Made by a program: the position numbers and the translations under genes
Shown: piece after piece, positions 40,594 to 49,735 of the stretch
Position numbering within the stretch: the first letter of the stretch is position 1
Layout of the letters: the number at the start of each line of letters is the position of its first letter
Assembly: GCF_900108365.1 (NCBI RefSeq)
Contig: NZ_FNWQ01000007.1
Span: 62,001-126,000 of the forward strand
Direction: 5' to 3'
DNA: 64,000 bases
Source of the DNA: Chryseobacterium culicis
GTDB lineage: Bacteria > Bacteroidota > Bacteroidia > Flavobacteriales > Weeksellaceae
The notes under the pieces: model-generated
Database searches by the model: none
Told to the model about the DNA's origin: nothing
The model's input: the letters and a program-made list of their open reading frames with translations, nothing else

Positions 40594-42822
40594 ATGAATG
40601 AGTTTGTTGCTGTCATAATCCTTATCATTATCTTTATCATTTTCAACAATCTGAATACTAAAATCAGGAAGCTTGAAAAGGAAATCTCGGATCTTAATTA
40701 TAAAATAGATAAGAACCAGCCGCAGCCTGACGCAGTTCATAAAAAAGCTTCACCGGAAGAAACCAGTATCGTACAGCCCATATCAACCCACCCGACTGCT
40801 CATGATACAGAACAGAACAAAAGAGAAGAAGAAGTTTCAATATCAGAACAAAAAGACTGGCTCACTCCTGTTTTTGATTTTTTAAAACAAAACGTACTGA
40901 CCATTATCGGTATTTTTACCCTGGTTCTTGGAATTGGCTATTTTGTAAAATATGCTATTGATAAAAACTGGATTGGAGAAACAGCAAGAGCTGCTATCGG
41001 CTTTTTTACAGGAGCCGGAATTATCATTACAGGACATTTTCTCCGAAAAAATTATACTGCTTTTTCATCAATCATAACCGGAGGCGGAATTGCAGTCTTG
41101 TATTTTACGGCTACCATTGCTTTCCGGGAATATCATCTCTTCACACAGAATACCGCATTTTTTATCACCGCTGTAATTACCGCAGCATCCATCATTCTAT
41201 CCTATTATTATAAGAGTGAAGTTCTCATTATTTTTTCATTAATCGGAGGTTTTGCGGCTCCTTTGATGATCAGTACAGGACAAAGCAACTATCTGTTCCT
41301 TTTTATTTACCTCACTCTTTTAAACATCGGAATGCTGACTGTATCTTTTCTTAAACACTGGAAAAGTGTGGGATGGACAGCTTATTTTTTTACAACAGCT
41401 TATCTCTTTTACTGGACGAATGAAAGCCCGCAGCTTTTAAGTATTATATTTTACCTGATCAGCTATGTAATTTTCTACATTTTTGCACTGCATGATTATT
41501 TCAGGAAAAAAATGCTCTCAACATCCGATATTGTCATACTTGCTTTAGCTAATTTCTCAAGTATTCTTGGGCTGCTTTATATTTTTGACACATTAGGCTA
41601 TGAACCCCTTATCCTTTTCCCTCTTATTTTTGCGGCAATCAATTCTCTTTTGCTCTTTAGAGAGAGCTCGCAAAAGAACTTTGGCGTACCTTATTCCGTA
41701 TTTGCAGGGCTGGTCACCAGTCTTATTACAACGGCTATAGCGATCCAGTTTAAAACCCACCTCATCACAAGTATTTGGGCCATTGAAACTACTCTTCTTC
41801 TTTTTGTATGGAAAAAAACGGGTCATTCTATTTTCAAGATCTTCTTTTATATTCTTTTCCCGATGGTTATCATGGCTCAGATTGTAACCTGGACAGAATA
41901 TATAGGAACAAATGACTTTGCTATTATATTCAATCCACCTTTTATCACCAGTTCATTTACTATAGCTTCCATCATTGGTAATCTTTATTTATTAAGAAAT
42001 ACAAAACAGGAATCTGAAGAAAAAAATGCCGGCTTCTTTGAAGATATCATTACTGTTGTGAGCTACGGAGTTATTTATATTGCTTTCCTCCTGGAAATTA
42101 CCTATCACATTTCGGATATGTCATGGGAAGCCATTACCAGCATAGGAATCTTATTTACAATTTATTATATCTTCATCTTATTGATTTTCAGAAGACCGCT
42201 GAATATAAAAAGCAACATACAGAATGCTCTTATTTATCTGGTTTTTATTCTGGCAGCCCTAAATCTGGCAGCTTCTGTATCTTCACTAGTTCCTGCTATT
42301 TTAACAAAAAAACTTCAGGTAAGCTTTTACTTGCTTCACCTGCTCCAGTGGATTCCTTTTATATATGTATATTTCGGGATTGTTCCTTCTTCGGAATTTC
42401 ATAAACGTCAGATTTCATATTGGATAATGTCCCTAGCCCTTATCATTTGTATCAGTTACGAGCTTCATCATTCTTATGTAGTGATGATTTCTCATGATAT
42501 TCCCCAATCTTATGACGCAGGCGAGCATTTTAATATTCTTTACCTTCCTGTTATATGGACCATTCTCGCCAGTATTTTTATTTATACAGGTTTGAAAAAA
42601 GATATTCAGGAATACAATAAAATTGGCTTTGCACTGGTGGGGCTTATGGTATTAAAACTTTACGGCTATGATGTCTGGCAAATGGATAATATTTCAAGAA
42701 TAAGCGCCTTCATTGCTCTTGGAATCATTCTGCTATTAAGTTCCTTTGCTTTCCAGCGTCTGAAGAATATCATCAGAAATATGGTCGATAAAAAAGAGAA
42801 AACTGATGAAAGCACAGACTGA
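40594..42822 (+). CDS. DUF2339 polytopic membrane protein
   Basis: A 742-residue inner-membrane protein. An N-terminal helix (FVAVIILIIIFIIFNNL) is followed by a coiled coil (LEKEISDLNYKI) and a polar linker. Some 20 hydrophobic helices follow. QNVLTIIGIFTLVLGIGYFVKYAIDKNWIGETARAAIGFFTG and SIITGGGIAVLYFTATIAF, then VLIIFSLIGGFAAPLMIST, are the core motifs of the DUF2339 family, which is widespread and uncharacterised. Ends in a charged tail. ATG at 40594 chosen because the promoter overlaps the longer frame. Monocistronic. Confidence 0.85.
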   Translation: MNEFVAVIILIIIFIIFNNLNTKIRKLEKEISDLNYKIDKNQPQPDAVHKKASPEETSIVQPISTHPTAHDTEQNKREEEVSISEQKDWLTPVFDFLKQNVLTIIGIFTLVLGIGYFVKYAIDKNWIGETARAAIGFFTGAGIIITGHFLRKNYTAFSSIITGGGIAVLYFTATIAFREYHLFTQNTAFFITAVITAASIILSYYYKSEVLIIFSLIGGFAAPLMISTGQSNYLFLFIYLTLLNIGMLTVSFLKHWKSVGWTAYFFTTAYLFYWTNESPQLLSIIFYLISYVIFYIFALHDYFRKKMLSTSDIVILALANFSSILGLLYIFDTLGYEPLILFPLIFAAINSLLLFRESSQKNFGVPYSVFAGLVTSLITTAIAIQFKTHLITSIWAIETTLLLFVWKKTGHSIFKIFFYILFPMVIMAQIVTWTEYIGTNDFAIIFNPPFITSSFTIASIIGNLYLLRNTKQESEEKNAGFFEDIITVVSYGVIYIAFLLEITYHISDMSWEAITSIGILFTIYYIFILLIFRRPLNIKSNIQNALIYLVFILAALNLAASVSSLVPAILTKKLQVSFYLLHLLQWIPFIYVYFGIVPSSEFHKRQISYWIMSLALIICISYELHHSYVVMISHDIPQSYDAGEHFNILYLPVIWTILASIFIYTGLKKDIQEYNKIGFALVGLMVLKLYGYDVWQMDNISRISAFIALGIILLLSSFAFQRLKNIIRNMVDKKEKTDESTD

Positions 42823-42938
42823 TAATCAGGATAAAAGTTTTTATTTCTAAATAAAATGTAAAACAATTAAAGAATTCATCCACATTTTATAAAAAATAAC
42901 TATATTTATCACGTTTTTAACAGTTACATATTCTGATT

Positions 42939-43376
42939 ATGAAAAAATTACTCTATTCTTTTTTAATACTGTCTTCTGCCACTTTATCTGCACAGCAAAA
43001 AAATCCTGCTGTGAAATTTGCAGTTGCTGACAATGCTATCGGAACAGTAGAATTATTCAATGCGAAAAAGAGTGCTTTGCAGGTTTCTAAAGTATACAAT
43101 TCTGCAGCAAGTCTTCCTCAAAATTTAAAAAAATACAGTTCTGTTTTTACAAAAGGGGTAACTGAATACAAATTCAAAAACGGAGAAAATATCCTTGATA
43201 GAATGGCACTGTCCAATATGAACGCACAGTATAATATCCCTGCAGATAATCCTGTATTCATTGAAGGATACGAATTCACGGATACCAGCACGATGATCTA
43301 TCCTGAAATCAAGAAAAGAGCCGAGACAAAAGATTACAACGGTAAGAAAACTTTGTTTATCTATACTGCCGAATAA
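42939..43376 (+). CDS. Small secreted protein of unknown function
   Basis: A 145-residue exported protein with signal peptide MKKLLYSFLILSSATLSAQ. The mature part is basic and mixed alpha/beta: PAVKFAVADNAIGTVELFN, SLPQNLKKYSSVFTKGVTEYKF, NPVFIEGYEFTDTSTMIYPEIKKR. No family recognised and no repeats or cysteines. Flanked by a promoterless AT-rich gap upstream and a terminator downstream. Confidence 0.65.
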   Translation: MKKLLYSFLILSSATLSAQQKNPAVKFAVADNAIGTVELFNAKKSALQVSKVYNSAASLPQNLKKYSSVFTKGVTEYKFKNGENILDRMALSNMNAQYNIPADNPVFIEGYEFTDTSTMIYPEIKKRAETKDYNGKKTLFIYTAE

Positions 43377-43386
43377 TTTAAATAAT

Positions 43387-43414
43387 AAAAGGATGCCGTT
43401 TTCAGCATCCTTTT
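43387..43414. terminator. Bidirectional terminator
   Basis: Stem AAAAGGATGC (43387-43396) with GCATCCTTTT (43405-43414), between the convergent secreted-protein gene and rarA. Confidence 0.88.
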
Positions 43415-43419
43415 CTATT

Positions 43420-44697
43420 TTAATATTTGTTATTCCACTTTTTCTTAAGCTCTTCGTAAATTTTCTTTTCCGTAGAGTTATTACCCGGCTCATACAGCTT
43501 CACATTTCTGATTTCTTCGGGAAGAAATTCCTGCTCTACAAAATTTCCTTCATAAGAATGGGCATATTTATATTCTTTTCCGTAGTCCAGATCTTTCATC
43601 AGTTTTGTGGGAGCATTTCTAAGATGAAGCGGTACCGGAAGATTTCCTGTTTGTTTCACAAGAGCCAAAGCTTCATTGATCGCCATATAAGCAGAATTAC
43701 TTTTAGGCGAAACCGCAAGATAAACGGCTGTTTCACTTAATATGATCCTTGCTTCCGGGTTTCCGATCACATTAATTGCCTGAAAACAATTATTAGCGAC
43801 GACCAGAGCGTTGGGATTGGCCAAACCTACATCTTCAGCAGCCAGAATAAGCATTCTCCTTGCAATAAACTTTATATCTTCTCCTCCTGCAATCATTCTT
43901 GCCAGCCAATATACCGCACCATTAGGATCTCCGCCACGCATTGACTTGATAAAAGCCGAGATAATATCATAATGCTGCTCCCCGTTTTTATCATAGAGAG
44001 CCATTGTCTCCTGAAGAACTTCAAGGACATCCGTATTGATAATTTCTGATGTGCCCGAATTCTTATATTGATTCAAAACCAGTTCTACAGAATTGATCAG
44101 CTTTCTGGCATCCCCGCCGGAATACTGAATGAAAGCTTCCTTCTCCAGGATTTTAAAATCGGTTCCTTCATCTTTATTAAACCTTTCGGAAGCAATGTCT
44201 ATCAATTCTTCCAGTTTTTCATAGCTCAAAGCTTTTAAAATATAAACCTGGCTTCTTGAAAGCAGCGCCGAAACCACCTCAAAGCTTGGATTTTCCGTAG
44301 TAGCTCCTATCAAAACAATCCAGCCTTTTTCTACCGCATGCAGCAGTGAATCCTGCTGGGATTTATTGAACCGGTGAATCTCATCAATAAATAAAATGGG
44401 AGATTTTCCTGAAAACAGATTCTGTTTCTTGGCATCATCAATTACGTCCCGTACATCTTTCACCCCCGATGAAACCGCAGAAAGTTTATAAAATTTCCTT
44501 CCGGACTGTTCAGAAATAATTTCAGCCAGTGTTGTTTTACCTGTTCCCGGAGGTCCCCAGAGAATGAGAGAATTCAGGGTATTGTTTTCGATCATTTTCC
44601 GGATCGTTCCTTTATCGCCGGTAAGATGCTCCTGCCCCAATACATCGTTCAGGGTTTTGGGTCTCAGTTTTTCAGCTAATGGAATATTTTGATTCAA
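43420..44697 (-). CDS. rarA: Replication-associated recombination protein RarA (MgsA)
   Basis: A 425-residue AAA+ ATPase acting at stalled replication forks. PLAEKLRPKTLNDVLGQEHL begins the family core. Walker A is LWGPPGTGKTTLAE (46-59) and Walker B region ILFIDEIHRFNKSQQD. The C-terminal half has DIISAFIKSMRGGDPNGAVYWLARMI and VYLAVSPKSNSAYMAINEA, the WHIP/RarA signatures, and PVPLHLRNAPTKLMKDLDYG. The start codon is TTG (44695-44697): no ATG is available at the position where the conserved N-terminus begins. Divergent from yidD. Confidence 0.95.
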   Translation of the reverse strand: MNQNIPLAEKLRPKTLNDVLGQEHLTGDKGTIRKMIENNTLNSLILWGPPGTGKTTLAEIISEQSGRKFYKLSAVSSGVKDVRDVIDDAKKQNLFSGKSPILFIDEIHRFNKSQQDSLLHAVEKGWIVLIGATTENPSFEVVSALLSRSQVYILKALSYEKLEELIDIASERFNKDEGTDFKILEKEAFIQYSGGDARKLINSVELVLNQYKNSGTSEIINTDVLEVLQETMALYDKNGEQHYDIISAFIKSMRGGDPNGAVYWLARMIAGGEDIKFIARRMLILAAEDVGLANPNALVVANNCFQAINVIGNPEARIILSETAVYLAVSPKSNSAYMAINEALALVKQTGNLPVPLHLRNAPTKLMKDLDYGKEYKYAHSYEGNFVEQEFLPEEIRNVKLYEPGNNSTEKKIYEELKKKWNNKY

Positions 44698-44752
44698 AGT
44701 AATTCTTTTTTTAAGATCAGTGTTCCGGATTTTTGATCACCGAAACTTCTAA

Positions 44753-44760
44753 CAAATTTA
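44753..44760 (-). promoter_or_regulatory. -7 box for rarA
   Basis: TAAATTTG on the minus strand, about 55 nt before the TTG start. Confidence 0.45.
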
Positions 44761-44783
44761 AACTAATTTTCATTTTTTTAGCC

Positions 44784-44791
44784 TATTTTTG
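44784..44791 (+). promoter_or_regulatory. -7 box for yidD
   Basis: TATTTTTG, 7 nt before the TTG at 44799. It supports that start and rules out a longer frame from 44733. Confidence 0.5.
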
Positions 44792-44798
44792 CATTGTT

Positions 44799-45050
44799 TT
44801 GAAACTTACATTCAATAAAATCATTACATTTCCGCTGGTAATTTTGATAAAATTCTACCAGTGGTTCATCTCGCCCTTACTTCCCAAAAACTGCCGTTAT
44901 GAACCTACCTGCTCTCATTATATGATTGAGTCTCTTCGGGTTCATGGAATTTTTAAGGGACTGTGGCTCGGGTTTAAAAGAATTTCGCGATGCCATCCAT
45001 GGGGAGGCAGCGGCTATGACCCCGTTCCACCTAAGCATAAATGTCAATAA
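44799..45050 (+). CDS. yidD: Membrane protein insertion efficiency factor YidD
   Basis: An 83-residue small amphipathic protein that helps YidC insert membrane proteins. Complete family core: FPLVILIKFYQWFISPLLPKNCRYEPTCSHYMIESLRVHG, then GLWLGFKRISRCHPWGGSGYDPVP. The three conserved cysteines are present. The longer frame from TTG 44733 would add 22 residues and contain the promoter, so TTG 44799 (MKLTFNKI) is chosen; this gives the usual family length. It lies 23 nt before lgt, likely one transcript. Confidence 0.9.
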   Translation: MKLTFNKIITFPLVILIKFYQWFISPLLPKNCRYEPTCSHYMIESLRVHGIFKGLWLGFKRISRCHPWGGSGYDPVPPKHKCQ

Positions 45051-45073
45051 TCAAACTATTAAATCAATAGAAA

Positions 45074-46381
45074 ATGAATACTATTTTTTTCAGAATTTAT
45101 CTTGTGCTGTTTGCATTCACCACGCAGCTTCTTTTTGCACAGGAATACCCTGGAGGCTTATCTGACGGAACTTTAGATGTTAACGGAAAAAATATTCCGG
45201 TAAAAATCTATTCTACCACAGAAATGGGAGATCTGACCGCTTTTCCGGACAGAGAGTCAGATAAAAATCAGTCTTTTGTTGTCATTCTTAACGAATCTAA
45301 TTTTGAACCTGCCTATTACAATTACGGCGCCTCTACATTGGCAAAGTTCCGGGAATCAAAATACCAGTTTCTGGATAAAAACTTTAAACTTATCGACACT
45401 CCTGTTTCTCAGGATAATATTACAACATTCAAGTATGCAGTAAAATCTGTACAGCCCATTACTGATTCTGACAAGGTAGAGCTTAAAACTTCTTTTAAAA
45501 TTTGGGATCCTTCAAAAGGTATCCATATCGGATCTTTTACCCTTCATTTTTATAGTTTGATGTTTGTCTTTGCTTTTGGTTTTGGTTATGTTTTAATGAC
45601 GAGAATCTTTAAAATTGACAATATCAACCAAAGATACCTGGAGCCTCTTTTCACATGGACGCTGATCGGGACTATTCTGGGAGCACGATTAGGACATGTT
45701 ATTTTCTATCAGCCGGAATTATTCAAAGAAGATTTCTGGAGTGTGTTTTTGCCAATCAGTACAAAAAACGGGTTTAAGTTTACAGGATTTTCAGGATTGG
45801 CAAGCCATGGAGCTACAATTGCTCTGATTTTTACTACGCTTTATTACTCATTTAAAATCATCAGAAAAAACCCTTTCTGGGTGTATGACAGATTAGGAAT
45901 TGTAGTCGCTTTAGGAGGTGCTTTTGTAAGAATGGGAAACTTTTTCAATTCTGAAATTGTTGGTAAACCCGCGGATCCGAACTCTCCGTTCGCGCTTCTT
46001 TTCCCCCAGCAAAGCAGTGAATACGGTCTTACCGTACCGCGTTATCCAAGCCAGTTATTCGAAGCGGTAGGATATGTTTTATTATTCATCTTATTATGGA
46101 TTCTGTATAGAAAAACGGATAAAAAATATCAGCAGGGCTGGTTATTCGGACTGTTCTTTATTATTCTTTGGGCCATCAGATTCTTTGTAGAATTCCTGAA
46201 AGAACCACAGGGAGATGAATTCATCCAGATAGGAGGACTGAATACGGGACAGGTTCTTTCCATTCCTTTTATGATTGCAGGAGTTGTTATCATGATTGTT
46301 TCTAAGAAATTTAAAATCACTCCGGAAGAAAACGAAAAACCGGAATATATAGAAAATAGCAAGAAAACTACGGGAGTTTAG
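45074..46381 (+). CDS. lgt: Prolipoprotein diacylglyceryl transferase with a secreted N-terminal extension
   Basis: A 435-residue inner-membrane enzyme that moves diacylglycerol to the lipobox cysteine of prolipoproteins. The Lgt core is about residues 149-420: SFTLHFYSLMFVFAFGFGYVL, ILGARLGHVIFY, GLASHGATIALI and the signature GGAFVRMGNFFNSEIVGKP (282-299), then RYPSQLFEAVGYVLLF. Before it is a signal-peptide-like start (MNTIFFRIYLVLFAFTTQLLFAQ) and about 125 residues of soluble beta-rich sequence (YPGGLSDGTLDVNGKNIPVKIY...). Usual Lgt proteins lack this and have about 260-300 residues. Probably co-transcribed with yidD. Its stop codon lies inside its own terminator. Confidence 0.93.
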   Translation: MNTIFFRIYLVLFAFTTQLLFAQEYPGGLSDGTLDVNGKNIPVKIYSTTEMGDLTAFPDRESDKNQSFVVILNESNFEPAYYNYGASTLAKFRESKYQFLDKNFKLIDTPVSQDNITTFKYAVKSVQPITDSDKVELKTSFKIWDPSKGIHIGSFTLHFYSLMFVFAFGFGYVLMTRIFKIDNINQRYLEPLFTWTLIGTILGARLGHVIFYQPELFKEDFWSVFLPISTKNGFKFTGFSGLASHGATIALIFTTLYYSFKIIRKNPFWVYDRLGIVVALGGAFVRMGNFFNSEIVGKPADPNSPFALLFPQQSSEYGLTVPRYPSQLFEAVGYVLLFILLWILYRKTDKKYQQGWLFGLFFIILWAIRFFVEFLKEPQGDEFIQIGGLNTGQVLSIPFMIAGVVIMIVSKKFKITPEENEKPEYIENSKKTTGV

Positions 46382-46396
46382 CAAACTCCGGTTTTT
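46373..46396 (+). terminator. lgt terminator overlapping the stop codon
   Basis: Stem GGAGTTT (46373-46379) with AAACTCC (46383-46389), loop AGC, then GGTTTTTT. The TAG stop is in the stem and loop. Confidence 0.75.
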
Positions 46397-46404
46397 TAAC
46401 TATA

Positions 46405-46442
46405 AAAAAGGCAAATTTGTACGCGTACAAATTTGCCTTTTT
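46405..46442. terminator. Perfect 38-bp palindrome, probable bidirectional terminator
   Basis: Perfect self-complementarity from 46405 to 46442, centred on ACGCGT (46421-46426), with A5 at one end and T5 at the other. It lies between the convergent lgt and nnr genes. Confidence 0.75.
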
Positions 46443-46474
46443 CCTTTAAGTAGATGGTAAAAATATGGGTTCTT

Positions 46475-47992
46475 TTACAGATTTCTTATGGTTTTTCGGT
46501 TCAGTTCTTCAAAGACAGTCCCCAACTCATCAATAACATCACCAGGAAGCATTGATTCTTTTGAGTATTTTTCAGCAGCAAGATCAGCGGCTTTTCCATG
46601 CAGCCATACTCCTAAAATACAGGTTTGTTCCTGAGAATATCCCTGAGCCAAAAGTGAGGTGAGAATTCCGGTAAGAATATCACCACTCCCTCCTTTTGCC
46701 AATCCTGAATTTCCCGTGATATTATAGAAAACATTTCCTTGCGGTGTGACAACCTGCGTATGATGATCTTTAAGGACAATATAAATATCCCGTTCTTTTG
46801 CTTTTTCTCTGGCCAGTTCAAGCCTTTTGAAAGAATTTGATGTACTTCCGAAAAGCCGTTCAAATTCTTTCGGATGGGGAGTAATGATCGATTTTTTAGG
46901 TATCCATTTCAAATTTTTTGAATCTTTTGAAATGAGATTTAATGCATCGGCATCCAGAATTAAGGGTTGGGTACAGTTTTTCAGAAAGCCCAGAAGATTT
47001 TTTCCGGTTTCCGGATGAGTTCCCAGCCCCGGTCCTATTCCGCAGGTACAATCTTTTTCAATTTCAAAATTAGTGATAAATTCTTCTCCTCCTTTTATAA
47101 ACATGGCTTCCGGACATGAAGTCTGCAATATTTGATAACCACAATCCGGTGCTAAAGCAAATGTTAAACCCGCTCCTGTTTTCAGAGCCGATTTTGTTGC
47201 AAGAACTGCAGCGCCTATTTTACCATAACTTCCTCCTGCAATGGCTGCCTTACCATAGCTTCCCTTATGGGAAAATTCTGCCCGTGGTTTGAAAACAGAT
47301 TCTATAAGAACATCATCGGTTACAAAATATGCTGTTTCCGTATTTTCCGAATATATTTTACTTAAATCCAGATCCAGCACTTCTACTTTTCCGGTATATT
47401 TTCCGGCTTCGGGATGAAGAAAAGCTCTTTTCCAGGATTGAAAAGTAAGCGTATAATCTGCTTTCAGAATAACATTATTTTCTTCCGGCATTTCATCTGC
47501 AGACAACCCGGAAGGAACATCAATGGATATCCTGATCGTCTTTTTAGCGTTCAGCTGCTCAACCAGTATTGTATATTCATCTCCAAGCGGTCTGGATAAT
47601 CCTGTTCCGAAAAGAGCATCAATAATAAGGGTTTTATCATCAAAGTTGTAGTTTTCTGACTGATTAAATTTTCTGACTGAAATTCCTGACATGTCACGAA
47701 GTCTTTTCAGATTGACAGAAGCATCTTCTGAAAATTTTCCTTTAGGATCTTCTACAAACACATCTACATCAAAACCTTTCAGATAAAGAATTCTTGCCAC
47801 CGCCAGACCATCTCCTCCATTATTTCCGTTACCACAAAACACGGCAAGCTTTTTATGGTTTTTACAGTGTTCTGAAATCCAGTGGGCTACTGCCATTGAG
47901 GCTCTTTCCATCAGTTGAATGGATGAAACAGGCTCTCGGGAAATGGTAAACTGATCCCAGCTGCGGATCTGTTTGGCGGTAAAAATTTTCAT
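46475..47992 (-). CDS. nnr: Bifunctional NAD(P)H-hydrate repair enzyme
   Basis: A 505-residue cytosolic fusion that repairs damaged NAD(P)HX. The N-terminal epimerase (YjeF_N, about 1-215) has MKIFTAKQIRSWDQFTI, FCGNGNNGGDGLAVARIL and IDALFGTGLSRPL. The C-terminal ADP/ATP-dependent dehydratase (about 235-495) has AGGSYGKIGAAVLATKSALKTGAGL, ILDADALNLI, IITPHPKEFERLFG and NITGNSGLAKGGSGDILTGI with the catalytic GSGD. Standard two-domain architecture and length. Convergent with lgt; the upstream mscL gene is divergent. Confidence 0.95.
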   Translation of the reverse strand: MKIFTAKQIRSWDQFTISREPVSSIQLMERASMAVAHWISEHCKNHKKLAVFCGNGNNGGDGLAVARILYLKGFDVDVFVEDPKGKFSEDASVNLKRLRDMSGISVRKFNQSENYNFDDKTLIIDALFGTGLSRPLGDEYTILVEQLNAKKTIRISIDVPSGLSADEMPEENNVILKADYTLTFQSWKRAFLHPEAGKYTGKVEVLDLDLSKIYSENTETAYFVTDDVLIESVFKPRAEFSHKGSYGKAAIAGGSYGKIGAAVLATKSALKTGAGLTFALAPDCGYQILQTSCPEAMFIKGGEEFITNFEIEKDCTCGIGPGLGTHPETGKNLLGFLKNCTQPLILDADALNLISKDSKNLKWIPKKSIITPHPKEFERLFGSTSNSFKRLELAREKAKERDIYIVLKDHHTQVVTPQGNVFYNITGNSGLAKGGSGDILTGILTSLLAQGYSQEQTCILGVWLHGKAADLAAEKYSKESMLPGDVIDELGTVFEELNRKTIRNL

Positions 47993-48200
47993 AAGTAAGG
48001 TCTAACTTTTAAGCAAATTACAAAAGATTTTTCATTATGATGCCACGTTATTAATAAAAATAAAGAGACTTCATTAATGAGATAAAGGATCTGCAAAAAG
48101 TTAAAATATTTATTAAAACAAATTCTAATAATTCGTTATAAAATTCAATATTTTGGGAATAAAAACTATAAAAAGTAGTGTTTTTTACATTTTTAAATTA

Positions 48201-48208
48201 TATTTTTG
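48201..48208 (+). promoter_or_regulatory. -7 box for mscL
   Basis: TATTTTTG, 29 nt before the ATG, within an AT-rich 245-bp spacer that otherwise shows nothing. Confidence 0.55.
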
Positions 48209-48237
48209 TGTATATACTAATTAAAAAAATATAAATT

Positions 48238-48615
48238 ATGGGATTTGTAAAAGAATTTAAAGAGTTTGCCTTTAAGGGTAATGTTCTCGATCTGGCTGTC
48301 GGTGTGATCATTGGGGCAGCTTTTGGAAAAATTGTTTCGTCTTTAGTGGAAGATGTAATCACACCTCTTGTCCTTAACCCGGCTTTGAAAGCCGCCGGCG
48401 CAGAAAATATCGCAAAACTTTCATGGAATGGTGTTGCGTATGGAAATTTCCTTTCTGCCGTAATCAGTTTCCTGTGTATTGCTATGGTTCTTTTCTGGAT
48501 CATTAAATTTGCCAACAAAGTAAACAAAAAAGAAGCTCCGGCTCCTGCAGGACCTACAGAAGATCAGAAATTACTGATGGAAATCAGAGATTTACTGAAA
48601 AGCAAAAATATATAA
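48238..48615 (+). CDS. mscL: Large-conductance mechanosensitive channel MscL
   Basis: A 125-residue inner-membrane channel opened by membrane tension on osmotic downshock. GFVKEFKEFAFKGNVLDLAVGVIIGAAFGKIVSSLVEDVITP is the diagnostic N-terminus and pore helix TM1. TM2 is FLSAVISFLCIAMVLFWIIKFANKV. The C-terminal helix KLLMEIRDLLK forms the cytoplasmic bundle. Normal length. Monocistronic with promoter and terminator. Confidence 0.97.
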   Translation: MGFVKEFKEFAFKGNVLDLAVGVIIGAAFGKIVSSLVEDVITPLVLNPALKAAGAENIAKLSWNGVAYGNFLSAVISFLCIAMVLFWIIKFANKVNKKEAPAPAGPTEDQKLLMEIRDLLKSKNI

Positions 48616-48644
48616 TCTGTAACTTCATTACAGTGTAAAAATAA

Positions 48645-48669
48645 AAAAGCACCTTATGCAGGTGCTTTT
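48645..48669. terminator. Bidirectional terminator between mscL and serA
   Basis: Stem AAAAGCACCT (48645-48654) with AGGTGCTTTT (48660-48669), loop TATGC. Confidence 0.9.
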
Positions 48670-48689
48670 GTCGTATATATCTTTTCAAA

Positions 48690-49649
48690 TTACTGAATCT
48701 GTAAGATACTTGAAATCTGCTCTGCCAAGGACAGTCCGATTCTATCCTGCGCTTCAAGGGTAGAGGCTCCTGTGTGAGGGGTAAGCGAGATTTTAGGATG
48801 GTTAAGAATTTCCTTAGATGGCGTGGGTTCATTAATGAACACATCCAATCCTGCAAATCTTACTTTACCAGAATCTAAGGCCTGAATTAAAGCTGCTTCA
48901 TCAATAACTCCTCCTCTGGAACAGTTTACAACAGCTACTCCGTCTTTCATAATGTCAAATTCATTCTTACCAATCATGTATCCGTCTTTCTGCGCCGGAA
49001 CGTGTAAGGTAATGAAGTCCGAATGTTTTAATACTTCCTGTAGCGGTTCCGTTTCAATATCTACGTTGATGAACTGATTGTTATAAAATTTTACCTTGAT
49101 GCTTGCTCTTCCTACATTATTATCAGCTGCTACTACGCGCATGCCAAGCCCTAAAGCAATTCTTGCCACTTCCTGACCGATTCTTCCCATTCCTACGATA
49201 CCGATCGTTTTTCCTCTCAATTCAATACCTGCAGCATACGCCTTTTTAAGTGCTCCAAATTCAGTATCACCTACCAAAGGCATTTTTCTGTTGGAATCCT
49301 GAAGAAATCTTACTCCGGAAAACAAATGAGCGAAAACAAGTTCAGCTACGGATTCTGAAGAGGCTGACGGCGTGTTGATGACATGGATTCCCTTTTCTCT
49401 TGCATAATCTACATCAATATTATCCATACCAACGCCTCCTCTGCCAATGATGTCGATGGACGGGCATCCGTCAATAATATCTTTTCTTACCTGTGTAGCA
49501 CTTCTTACCAGCAGGGTGCGGATTTTGTGCTCATTAATATAATCTACCAAAAACTCCTGCGGAACTTTTGTAGTAATTACCTCAAAGCCTTTTTCTGTCA
49601 ATGCATCTATTCCGGATTGATCCAGGCCGTCGTTTGCTAAAACTTTCAT
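48690..49649 (-). CDS. serA: D-3-phosphoglycerate dehydrogenase
   Basis: A 319-residue cytosolic D-2-hydroxyacid dehydrogenase, first step of serine synthesis. NAD-binding GIVGMGRIGQEVARIALGLGM. Catalytic Arg in NCSRGGVIDEAAL, Glu nearby in FINEPTPS, and the His/Glu pair closed by LTPHTGASTLEAQ. The short form lacks the ACT regulatory domain, as is usual in flavobacteria. The gene order with a HAD-type protein upstream (86-nt gap containing a strong hairpin) suggests partial co-transcription. Confidence 0.92.
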   Translation of the reverse strand: MKVLANDGLDQSGIDALTEKGFEVITTKVPQEFLVDYINEHKIRTLLVRSATQVRKDIIDGCPSIDIIGRGGVGMDNIDVDYAREKGIHVINTPSASSESVAELVFAHLFSGVRFLQDSNRKMPLVGDTEFGALKKAYAAGIELRGKTIGIVGMGRIGQEVARIALGLGMRVVAADNNVGRASIKVKFYNNQFINVDIETEPLQEVLKHSDFITLHVPAQKDGYMIGKNEFDIMKDGVAVVNCSRGGVIDEAALIQALDSGKVRFAGLDVFINEPTPSKEILNHPKISLTPHTGASTLEAQDRIGLSLAEQISSILQIQ

Positions 49650-49674
49650 AAAATATCAAGTATATTAAAAAATG

Positions 49675-49724
49675 AAAGATTTAAAAATTAAAGGAACTCG
49701 TTCACATTTAATCTTTAAATCTTT
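49675..49724 (-). terminator. 18-bp inverted repeat between serA and the HAD-like gene
   Basis: Arms 49675-49692 and 49707-49724 match at 17 of 18 positions with a 14-nt loop. They are followed on the minus strand by T6. All A/T-rich (AAAGATTTAAA core). It may be an intercistronic terminator or an attenuator of serA. Confidence 0.55.
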
Positions 49725-49735
49725 GAATTATATTT

